Under the pieces are notes generated by a model. It ran no database searches. It was not told the DNA's origin and worked only from the letters and a program-made list of their open reading frames with translations. From Desmodesmus armatus (taxonomy: Eukaryota; Chlorophyta; Chlorophyceae; Sphaeropleales; Scenedesmaceae), in the NCBI GenBank assembly GCA_007449985.2, contig VIIQ02000739.1:124001-188000 (forward strand): a DNA stretch of 64,000 nt, in the 5' to 3' direction. Shown here piece by piece: positions 48,366 through 58,437 of the stretch. The position numbers were made by a program, and so were the translations under genes. How positions within the stretch are numbered: position 1 is the stretch's first letter; each line of letters starts with the position of its first letter.

Positions 48366-51300
48366 TTGGAGCTGTCATTGGTGGCAGCAGCAGAAGGGCA
48401 TCTTCGTCTACAGGTGCTGCGGGGGCAGTGCTGGTGGATGGTGGCCAGGGTGATGGTGCTGTCGTTGCTGCTGCTGGTGTGGTGGCTGCTGGAGGAGAGG
48501 AGCTGCCTGATGACGAGGCAACGTCACGGCAGGTGCAGTGCACAACCAGTAGTGGGTTCCACTGTGTCAGCATGTTGCAGAGTATTCTGCGGTGCTATTG
48601 GTGGTTGCGGGTGTGATTGAGCAGCTTGCCACTGCAAGGCAGCCAGTGGCCTGTGCTGGTCTCCTGTGCTTCTTGCAGCTGTCTGGACCTGTCAACCACC
48701 CATTCACCCACTCACCCACCCACCTCCGTACTCACTCACCCCTCATTCACCCCTGCCTCATCCACCAGGTTGAGCTGCCTGCCCCTGAGCAGCTGATTGA
48801 TGCCAACAGCAGGGCCCTTGCCGCCGTCAAGGCCGCAGTGCAGCAGGACCACAGCAGAACAGCAGCCAGCAGAAGCTGGTGGCCCTTCTGCTTCGACACA
48901 GCAGCCATACAGCAGCAGCAGCAGCAGCAGCATGCCGCCGGCAGTATCCTTGCAGCAGGCGGTATCCTTGCAGCAGGCAGTATCCTTGCAGCAGACCTCC
49001 AGCACCAACAGCAGGAGCAGCTACAGGCTGGCATTCCTAGCATTGGGCTGCCCTGGTGGAGTCCAGGGGCGGGTGCCAATAAGCTACAGCGCTGGTTTGG
49101 TGTGGATTTGTTTGTGCTGCTACAGCCTGCCAGCTACAGCCGGAGATTTCTTGATGCTGCAGAGTCGTCTAGTTTACTGTCTGTTGCCAGGCTGGCGCTG
49201 AGCAGTGCAGGAGTGGCATGGCCGCTGCTGCTGCCGGTGCATGATGCCCTGCGGGATGCTTACATTGGAGTGGCACAGGTGCGGTTAGGGTGGAGTAAAG
49301 TCTAGCTTTGTATGTGTATGGAGAGGCATGACTTGCAACAGTGTCAGGGGTGGTAAGTCCCCTTGCTTTGGGTCTGGCAAGTGTGCTAGGCGTGGTTCAC
49401 AGTGCCTTTGTAGCCTTGCTCCTCTGGGGTGTACACTCTCCCTCTCTTCCTCATCTTGTTGTGTAGGCCTTCACCTTGCATCACCTCTGTCTGCAGCAAG
49501 CTGTCTAGTATCGATTTTTCCATGTCGCCCCTGTCTGCTGCTCCTTGACTGTGGCCGTCTGTCTCTCTCCTGCAGGTTGGCGGCCTGAGTGTGCTGCTCC
49601 ACACAGACAGCATACACATCAGCAGGCTGCCCAGGCACCTCTCAGCCCCAGAGCAGCAGCTGGCCCTCTTTGCAGAGCAGCTGACCTGCCACAACCCCGC
49701 AGCAGCTGCAGCATGCCTCGCCGTGCTGGGACAGCAGCAGGACAGCACAGCAGCAGCAACGGCAGGAGCCGTGGGAGCAGTAGGGGCACTACATAACAGC
49801 AGCAGCAGTCTCAGCAGTAAACCTAGCTGGGCAGCAGCTGGGGTACAGCTAAGGCAGGAGCATCAGCAGGGGCAGCAATCAGAGGGGGGTCAGGTGGGAT
49901 CAGGGCAGTATGGGGTCTTCATGTCAGCCTGCTTCACGTACCGCCTCCCAGATGCCAGCAAGCGATTCAGCCTGCAGCATCTGCTGTCAGCACCTGGTGC
50001 AGGACAGTACTCACATAGTGCAGCACACGGCAGCCTCACACAGCAGCAAACAGACGGGACAGGCAACGAACCCTACCATCCCCACTCCCATCACCAGCAC
50101 CAGCAGCAGCAGCAGGTGGGGGATGTGGGGGCTGCAGTCACAGAAGAGGAAGATACAGACTTCATGGATTGGGATGCTGACTCTGCATGGCACCCATGGG
50201 CCCAGCACAGAGACCCTGTACATGCATTGGAGCTAGACATTGTCTGGCGGGACACTCAGCTAACATCCTCTGCTGCTGGTGTTGGGGGCTCTGTTGGGGC
50301 TGAGGGTCGTATTCCTGGCAGTATGCTTGCAGCAGCAGGAGCGGCAGCAGGAAGCGGCAGAATCCTTGCAGCAGCAGGAGCGGCAGCTAGCAGTGGCAGT
50401 ATCCTTGCAGCAGAAAAGGCGGGAGGCAGGCCAGCACTGAGTCCTGCAGGCATGGCTGCGCTGGTGTCTGAGCCTGCAGGGGCGGATGTGTGGCTGCTGC
50501 ATGTGCTGCAGCATGGCTTTAGCAACGCACCAGCACGGTCGGGGCGGCTGGGGGTGAAGGGGTATGAGAGGCACAGGAGACATGTGAGGGTGGAGGCAGC
50601 AGGTGGGTGCGTCAGCAACGTGGAGGCTAATGGGTGGTTGAGCGCATGAAGTTGTTTGATGTTTGGTTCATCAATGGTTGTTTCTTTGTTGCGGGTGGAT
50701 GGTCCAACCCAAGGTGCCTTCCACTGTCAGTCTCATCCTCTGACAGCAATATCACCTGGCCGCTTTCTTGCAGGAGCAGGAGGTGGTGATATAGCTGGCC
50801 GCTTTTTTGCAGGAAGCCATTGTGCTGACTAACTTACCACCAACTGACCAAATTGTGCTGACTGCTTGTGTTGCCTGATGGTTTCATCTACAGGTGCTGA
50901 CTGGTTGTGGTCAGCAGGGGCGGCCCAAGAGGTGCTAGCCTTGGGTGGCCGTCTGTCTGGGGTGTGTCCACAGCCCTGGGGCCATGTGCCTGTGGTCCCC
51001 CACCCCTCAGGGCCTCCACTGGACCCTGGCTCCTTCACCACCATGCTGAGTGCACTCATGACAGCACGGACAGCAGCAGCAACTGCACAGAGCCTGTGGG
51101 AGCTGGCAGGTGGGTGGGAGTGTTGGAAGAAGGGGGGGAGCTTTCTGCTGCGCTTTTCAGACCTTGTGCCTGCAATGACAATGAATGTTTCCCCCTCTGC
51201 TGCATGTCCTTACCTGGCGTGAGAGCATGTTGCATGCTTTGCCGTCCGTGTGTGTCGTTCTGTGCTGTACTGCCGTGAACTGATCTGAAATGACTTGTGA

Positions 51301-53084
51301 TGTCCCCCCCCCAGGTGCTGATTGGTGGGAGTCTCGTGGCGAGCCCACTGCCCCTCCCCTGCCGCCCGACAGCATCTTTGACAGTGTCCTGCGGGACCTA
51401 CTCAGCCCCCCACGCACCACACCTGCTGCCACCAGCAGCAACCTCAGCAGACGCAGCAGCAGGGAGGTACCAGCAGCCCCTGCTGCTGCTGCTGCTGCTG
51501 GAGGCATTTCGAGCAGATGTAGCTCTGGTTTTGGTGGCTTTGGCTCCAGTCCAGCAGCAGCAGGTGCTGCGGACAACACAGCAGCAGCAGCACCAGCAGC
51601 AGCGGAGGTCACTCTGCCGAGGTGTGCCCCTCCTGACAGTCTGTTGTGCAGGCTCGCTCTGCATGCACTGGTGTTCGGCAATGCGCGCGCCATTGCTGCC
51701 CTGTGGCAGCGATTCGTGAGCCAGGCTCGGCTGCAGTTCTGGGAGCAGCGCACGCTGCTGCCATACCTCCCAGCCGGCGGCTGCAGTGGCAGCAATGGCA
51801 GCAGTAGCCGGCGCAACAGTATCAGCTTGCAAGGCAACCGGACAAGCTTTGGATCCGTGAGTGCATTCGCTGCTGCTGCTGGTGGAGGTGCCAACAGCAG
51901 CGGCAGCAGCAGCAGCAGTGGGGCAGCAGGTGCGGCTGGGGGCCCGCCTGCTCCTGATCTTGACAGCTGCCTCGTGCATCAGAAGCTCCAGATGCTGAAT
52001 ATGTGCATTTGGAGAAGGGACAAGCGGCTCGCCAGGGGCCTCAGCAGCAGCAGGATCCAGCAGCAGCAGCAGTTGCTGCGCAGCAGGCAGGCCAACAGCA
52101 GCAGCAGCATCGCGGGCAGCAAGAGCGTCACTAGCACTAACCAGGGTGACGACGACAGCGACAGCGGGGCTGCAGATCTGACAGCAGCAGCAGCCAGCGG
52201 CAGCAGCAGCAAGCTGGTGACTGCTGCCAGCAGCACTTTTTACTCTGTCAGTGGTGAGGATGACAATGCAGAAGAGGCTGATGCTGACACTGCTGCTGTT
52301 GCTGCTGCTGACGAAGATGCTGCTGCTGCTGGTGATGCGGATAGTCTCCAGCAGCAGCAGCAGCCGCGGCGGCGGCGGCCGGAGCTGTTTGAGGACGCTA
52401 ACAGCGAGTTCTACTCCCTCACTAGCAGCATTATGTCTGGCGCTGCTGCCGCAGACGCAGCCGCCGCTGCTGCTGGCAGCAGTGACGCCAGCTCACCATC
52501 CCCAGCAGCAGCAGCAGCAGTGAGTGATCCTGATGCTGAACCCCAGGGTGTGGCTGCCATGCTGCCTGGTCAAACCCTGCTGCTACACCCTGACAGGCCC
52601 CTCAGGGTCCCGGTGGTCCAGGACGACCCGGCTTTCACAGAGGACCAAATGATACAACGGCAGGTGGCTGTTATGCAGCTGGCAGCAGCAACAGCAGAAG
52701 ACAGCAGCAGCAGCAGTAGACGGCGGCAGGGTGGGGTTGGCAGCGGTGCTGCTGAGTTGCTGCTGCTGAAGCAGCGGCTACTGGCGGCTCCGCTGCTGTC
52801 TGATATGTGTGCGTTCAAGGCTGCTAACCCGGGCTGCTGTTTCGAGGATTTCCTTAGGTGGTACTCGCCAAAGGACTGGCAGCAGCAGCAGCAGCAGCAG
52901 CAGGACAAGCAGCAGGAGCAGTTGGTGCCAGATGGTGACCCACCAAGCAGTAGGGGCAGCAGAAGCAGTTCGGACCTAAGCAGGAGCAGCAGGAGCAGCC
53001 CTAGCAGGAGCAGCAGTCAGGCGTCCTGCCCAACCCCCGCAGAAACTAGTGAATCCAGCACAGCTGATACACAGCTTGAAAGCC

Positions 53085-53117
<33 letters not shown>

Positions 53118-53140
53118 AGATATCACCAGCGGCAGCAAAG

Positions 53141-53175
<35 letters not shown>

Positions 53176-55916
53176 GGGCGGTGGTGTATCGGCGCGTATG
53201 GCTGGGGGTTCTGCTGGTCCCGCCAATGACTGGCAGCAGCTGTGGTTGCTGGCTGAGCCTCAACCTGCATCAGCACAGCGACCTCTGCTCAACCCACAGA
53301 AGGAGGGGGAGCTGGTGAGTTGAAGGGACTGAGAGGGGGTTGAGTGTTGAGTGAGGAGGAGAATCTCCGCTGACAGATGTTAGGGCCAGAACCCCAGCAC
53401 TCTCTTCACCCCCTGGACAGACCCTACAGGCTACTAGTAATTGTATCTTTAAACCCAAAACACCTCACTAAGAGGTTTGTCTAAGTGAATCCGTTCACGT
53501 TCCACCCCAACTATTGCATCCCTCAGGTGCTGCACTACCTTGAGACCCTCAGCCCCCTGGCGCTGTTCAGTCAGCTGCTGGCAGCAGCAGTGTGTGAGGC
53601 ACTGGCACTGCTGGCAGCAAGCAGGGGTGCAGCACTGCCCGCAGCAGCGGCAGTCGTGGACAGGTGAGCGGGGATCCCCAGTTCTGACATGTGTGAGTAA
53701 CGATGACACGCAGGTCGCCACGTAACAGATACATGTCTTGATGACCAGTCATGGTGAACAGCAGTCCCCGTGTTCGTTTTACATGCATTACAACACAAAC
53801 CACCGAGTGTGTGTGCGGAAAGGCGGCTAGCATCTGCGTACTGAGGGTACCAACGAATGTATACCCGTCCTGGAAGTTGCTGTGCTGGTATGTGTTGTGT
53901 TGTGCTGTGGTGCCCCATCACCTGCGCACCCGTGCTGAGCTGTGCTGTCATGCCATCTTCTGGTCCCCCCCACGTCCAGGTTCCGCTCCATGGCGTCAGG
54001 TGTGTTGCGCAAGGGAGGCGGCCTTACAGAGGCGCTGTCAACAGCAGCGGCTGCAGGTGGCTGCGCACCAGGTGCAGCCCAGCAGCAGCAGCAGCATGAG
54101 CTGGCTGGTGACTGGCAAGGTGCTGAGGATGGGCTGTCTGACGTGGAGCTCGAGCTGCTGCTGGCAGAGTTTGCATATGTGGAGCAGGTAGGGTCAAAAT
54201 ACAGTGCAGTGCAGTAAAGTTCAGTACAGATCAGTACAGTATATATCACAATACAGATCACTGCAATATTTGTACGTATTTGATATATGTGGAGCAGGTA
54301 GGGTCAAAGTACTATCAGCCTGCAACTCACATTGACCTGGAATACGCGAGTGACTTACTGACCGGGGATTGCTGAGCAGCTTGTTGCATGACCCGGACCG
54401 TCGACACAGCAACCTGTGGCAAGGGTGTTAATGTTTTTTTTTTTGGGGGGGGAGGTTGTTACAAGTGGATACTTTCACCGCTGAGCGGTACTCTCCACAC
54501 GGGATGAACTGGGAAGACACACCTGCAAGAAAAACCTGCAGCAAGACCGGCAAACAAGACCAGCCCCCAAAAAAAAAAACACCACCAAGGGCAACTGCCA
54601 CACACACCATGTTATGCAACATATATATCCAATACAGGGTTGGCCAGGCAGGCTCTATTACTGACACACCAAGCAACTGAGTGCCGAGGTATGATGCCAC
54701 AGGTGTCACGCTAGTCTCCAGGAAGCACTACACGGGTGCACACAGCATATCTAGCATGTACACTGACTTGCAATGCCACTGTGCTGTCCCTGCTGGGTTG
54801 TGCGTGCGGTCCTGTGCTGTGCTGTGCTGTGCTGTGCTGTGCTGTGCTGTGTCAGGTGGTTGTGTTGGGTGAGAGCTTGCTGCACCACCTACCCGGCCAA
54901 CCTGCCCTGGCAGGTCGCCTCCTGCACCACCTGCTGCATGGTGCTGACACAACAAGCACTGCTGCCACCCACCAACACCACCACCAGCAGCAGCAGCAGC
55001 CGCGGCTTGGAAGTGCCCCATCTTCCCTGCAGCTAGCAACAGCAGGTGACGAGTGTGACGGCGATGCAGCAGCAGCAGCAGCAGCGGAGTGTGGTGTGTT
55101 GGGTGTGGGCAGCCGCCTGCCTGTTGCCTGCCTTACGCAACAGGAGAGGCTGGGGTTGATGCGTTGGGTGGCTGCATGCTCACCCACTGACACTCCCACA
55201 AAAATGCAGCGGGACCTGGCACACATATCCTCATCACAACACCACCACCAGCAGCAGCAGGGGTGGGGTGACGGTGTGGAGGGTCAAGGGCAAGGTGGGT
55301 GGGACAACAGCAGCCCCTGCAATCCCCTGGCTCTGCTGCTCCCACTGGGAGCCACTTACACAGCCTGACCTCGCCTAAGGGTGACTGGCCAGGGGGTGCG
55401 TTTGCAGCAGCAGCGGCAGCTGCACCTATGCGCATAAACAGCAGGAGTGCTAGCCCGGTGGCGTCCCCACTTCAGCAGCAGCAGCAACAGCAGGAGTGGG
55501 GACACCAGGAGCAGGGGCAGGGGCAAGAGGCGATGCACCTTCAGCTGTGTAGGCTACAGCCGGCCTTGGGCCAGCCTGCCCAACGTGAGTGGGTGGTGAC
55601 CTGTGGCCCACTGCCCCACATCTCCTCTCATGCAAGCAGCAGCAGCGGTGCTCAGCAAACAGCAGCAGGCACGACAGCCGCAGGAGCTACAATCCAGCAG
55701 CAGCAGCAGCAGCGTGGCCAGCGGCTGAAGCCTGCTGTGGCAGCAGCAGTGGCAGCTGCGAGTTGGGGTGGTGCTGGCGGAAGTGGGTGCGTGCCTGGTG
55801 GTTCAGGGATAGCAGGGCCCAGTGGACCGCCTGTACCGCCCAGCAGGCTGTACCTGCAGGAAGCTGATGGGGAGATGCGGCTGGCTGCTCTGCTAGTCAG
55901 CCAGCAGGGGCTGTGA
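46598..55916 (+). CDS. RAB3GAP1: Rab3 GTPase-activating protein catalytic subunit
   Basis: The family's catalytic subunit, with its non-catalytic partner, acts on Rab3 (GAP) and Rab18 (GEF) in membrane traffic and autophagy. Exons: 46598-46647, 46770-46816, 47001-47091, 47281-48532, 48769-49278, 49576-50602, 50894-51109, 51315-53314, 53527-53663, 53980-54187, 54856 to the end. All phases agree up to the last exon. Family blocks: DYTLATRLERLVAQLEQCF (N terminus), LQRWFGVDLFVLLQP, WPLLLPVHDALRDAYIG, DWWESRGEP, FEDANSEFYSLT and the hallmark MCAFKAANPGCCFEDFLRWY with SPKDW in the catalytic region. The C terminus is REWVVTCGPLPH to RLYLQEADGEMRL. The protein is about 2200 aa against roughly 980 in animals, the excess being Gln, Ala and Ser tracts. 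A frame change between about 55294 and 55366 needs either an unseen intron or one base. Confidence 0.93.
47196..47280 (+). repeat. Degenerate TGTGC repeat before a 3' splice site
   Basis: About 80 bases of TGTGC/TGTTG-type repeats end in GTGCAG, the acceptor of Rab3GAP exon 4. Almost no pyrimidine run is present. Confidence 0.75.
48940..48995 (+). repeat. 18-bp coding tandem repeat (SILAAG)
   Basis: Three units of TATCCTTGCAGCAGGCGG-like sequence inside Rab3GAP exon 5 encode GSILAAG-type repeats. The same motif returns at about 50320-50415 in exon 6 (GSMLAAAG, GRILAAAG, GSILAAE). Each unit contains CTTGCAG, a potential acceptor. Confidence 0.8.
50755..50815 (+). repeat. Duplicated acceptor-like segment in Rab3GAP intron 6
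   Basis: CTGGCCGCTTTCTTGCAGGA and GCTGGCCGCTTTTTTGCAGGA occur about 40 bp apart in the intron before exon 7. Both resemble good 3' splice sites, but neither is followed by conserved coding sequence. Confidence 0.6.
54175..54308 (+). repeat. Echo of the exon 10 end and donor
   Basis: ATATGTGGAGCAGGTAGGGT with the next four bases occurs at the true end of Rab3GAP exon 10 (54175-54198) and again 110 bp downstream (54285-54308), giving a second apparent donor within the intron. Confidence 0.85.
54817..54855 (+). repeat. Perfect CTGTG pentamer array before a 3' splice site
   Basis: Seven uninterrupted CTGTG units followed by TCAG form the acceptor of the last Rab3GAP exon, which starts at 54856. 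Confidence 0.85.
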
Positions 55917-56468
55917 GCTGCAGCAGTAATCGCTGGAGCCGCTGTAGCTGTGGGTTGTGGATGTTGCTGCGGTAAGAGGCGCACTGCAAACTGTGCGGCT
56001 AGCCGGTTGTACCTTGATAGGGATCGGGAGGTACGGCTGGGGGCTTCGCTGGTTAGCCAACAAAAGCTGTGGCATGTACAACAACAGCCTTGGGTTGTGT
56101 CGTTGCTGTTTGTGCTGTTGCTGCTGCTTCCATGGTTTGAGCCTATCTGCCAGCGATCGATGTGTGATGGTGTGGAATGTTTTTCTCGCAGAAATGGTCG
56201 GCCGCTTGGGGGTCTTTGGGCAAGCCGCTGATGACTTTGAACTAGCATCATTTCTATAGATGTCAATAGGTTTCGGTGGTGCGCGTCACATTGCATCCGA
56301 CGGGGGGCGTACTGCACGCAGGCCGGTGGAACGTCAACGTCATCGCTCGTCTTCGGGCGACATCGCTCATTGTTCGTGGTACCAAGCAAAATTGAGGTTG
56401 GAGAAAGCTGAATGTCCGCTGTTGTTCAGATGCACACCTTCACTTAGCTCCAGTCGGCTAATGACAGG
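55917..56468. other. Rab3GAP 3' flank with an echo of its last codons
   Basis: At 56003-56072 lies a diverged copy of the Rab3GAP end (55845-55915). It would read RLYLDRDREVRLGASLVSQQ beside the real RLYLQEADGEMRLAALLVSQ. It is open but unattached. The remainder is the promoter region of the next gene, with no motif assigned. Confidence 0.6.
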
Positions 56469-57524
56469 ATGCCGACATCACACTGTGTCTGGCTTGGCTT
56501 ACTGCTGTCTACGTTCTCCACCGTTCCCAGTACAGCTTCTAGGCCCTTGCTTCATGCATCTCGCGCTTTTGCCAACCCTGAACCCTTTGAATGTGGCAAG
56601 CCCAACGGCCCCTGCGGGAACAGCATCCCCGCAAATGTTACATGTGAGAAAGGTCCCGGGTGGTGTCAGCCGGGCTACTACTGTGGCAACAGGAACGTGA
56701 GCCACATCTGGACAACCGGGGCGGAGCTCTGCAGACCTGTTCCCAAGGACTGCGGCAAGGCTGGACACCCCTGCTGCCCCAGCAATACAGATGCTCCACA
56801 TGGGAATGACATCCGAAGGAGCAGCGCCTTCCATTCTGCAGGGACGGCAGCTCCTGCTTTTTCGACACTGACGCACTGCCAGGCACAGGAACGTTCTTAG
56901 GAAGGCTTGGTGAGGTCCATGGATGCGTGCGTCACTCACATGCATGAGGCCTTGCATGGTTTTTTTTGTGGTTTCCTTGCATGGTGTTTGTCAGCTTCCA
57001 AGCCCGAAATTCTCACCTTTACTGTTGATTGCTTGCAAGCTTGACAGGCTAACCAGCGCTGCTTCAAGTATGGCATTGGCAAGGATTGCATGCAAGCGAG
57101 CTGCAAACCTTCATCCTCACAGCAAAGTAGGTGATAGGTGCGATGTGTTGTGACGCGGTGGCTGCATGCAGCCTCTATCGGGTGCGTTGCATGGCCCGAC
57201 AACTGTGCCAAAGGAGCTGGCAGCTGCTGCGGCCATCTCGGGCCTCACGAGGGTTACGAACCCCCGACCAAGAGCTTTGTGAAATGCAGAGGAAATGACA
57301 TGTTTTGCAACTATGGCGACCCCAAGGCTCCCAAGTTCCCTGGCTCTGACCTTATGGCAGTTGGGATCTGCTATGAGAACAAACCGGACTGTGGGGTTAT
57401 AGGAAAGACCTGTTGTATCAGGGAGAGTGCTTGGTCGTCGGGGCGTATCTGTGAGAATGGCACCTGCATTGACCCTCCTGAGGGCCCTGATGCCCCCTAC
57501 AAGTTGTGTGTTGCTGGCAAGTGA
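56469..57524 (+). CDS. Secreted cysteine-rich protein
   Basis: Three exons: from 56469 to somewhere in 56880-57000, 57048 to about 57132, and about 57171-57524. The N terminus MPTSHCVWLGLLLSTFSTV is a plausible signal peptide. Cysteine patterns repeat: ECGKPNGPCG, CEKGPGWCQPGYYCG, DCGKAGHPCCP, NCAKGAGSCCG, DCGVIGKTCC, ICENGTCIDPP. The recurring D/N-C-G-x(3-4)-G-x-x-CC unit suggests disulfide-rich extracellular repeats, as in algal wall or matrix proteins. I do not recognise a named family. Exon 1 is one base out of frame near 56812: after HGNDI the expected KEQRLPFCRDGSSCFFD continues in another frame, again as if a base were lost. The start is the first ATG before the hydrophobic stretch. 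Function unknown. Confidence 0.7.
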
Positions 57525-57678
57525 GCCTGGGGCCCCCACTTGCTAGCAAGTGAGCCGGGCTCCGGGGCCCCACAATGAGGCTTGTCAACCCACTTCCTAG
57601 TGGGCATCATGCGGAGTTTGGCAGTTGAGCGGATTGCTGCTGCAGACTGAAAGGCTAGTTTGTGGTTCTTGCAACCGG

Positions 57679-57683
57679 TGTAA
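57679..57683 (+). terminator. Possible TGTAA polyadenylation signal
   Basis: TGTAA, the usual green-algal polyadenylation signal, occurs 155 bases after the stop of the cysteine-rich gene. Assignment rests on motif and position only. Confidence 0.4.
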
Positions 57684-58066
57684 CTTTGATTTTTAACCGT
57701 GCCTATGCACCGTTCCATACACCCAGCAACTGTGTTGGTGCACAAGGCATGCATCTTTGATGGTTTGCCATCCCTTGTTGCTTGGTGTGGTTTGAATGGT
57801 TGTGTTTGCGGTTGGCACCTGCATTTTTCTGTGAGAGCTTGCAGTGCTGCCAAGTCTTGCCTACCAGTTGCACGATGCTGCTTCGCCCACGACTGACCTT
57901 GCCAGGCAGCACTATGGGAAAACACGGGCGTTTCCGATCGTAAGTCTTTTTACATGGCAAACTTTCGCAAAACACAAATCGAACGGAATCACGGTCTCTG
58001 TCTTCGTCGCAATTTCGCACTTGTTCCCTCTCCCCCTCTTCCTCTATCCTAGAATATCCCCATTCT

Positions 58067-58096
58067 GGGGACAGTAACGTTGGGGACAGTAACGTT
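58067..58096. repeat. Perfect 15-bp tandem duplication
   Basis: GGGGACAGTAACGTT occurs twice head to tail, upstream of the next gene. AACGTT is palindromic. Confidence 0.85.
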
Positions 58097-58437
58097 GCGT
58101 AGAATTTTGTAAAATTCAAAGACGAGCTGTAAAACGCACGAATATACTTTACAATGCGACAGGTTTACGTGATGGAAAGGGGGCATGTAATATTGTACAG
58201 TACAATGTAAAGTACAGTAAACTGGCACGAAACCATGGTGTCTGGTGCAACGTTGAGTAAAGCTCACGGGCTGTCGGGTGTGGGCATTTTCGTGGCGCGT
58301 GTGTTGGGTGTGTGGGGTGGGTGGTTGGCAACGCAACCACATGCCACCGCCACCTCAAACACCACCCCAACCCAACAACCCACGCCACAGGGTGTTGAGA
58401 CCTGCCAGTGCACTTGTCTCACATCCTTTTCCTGCAG

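Noticed and set aside
47932..48573. Minus-strand and alternative-frame open frames within Rab3GAP exon 4
   Set aside because: They are antisense or frame shadows of the Gln/Ala tracts, with no conserved content, and the sense chain is phase-consistent.
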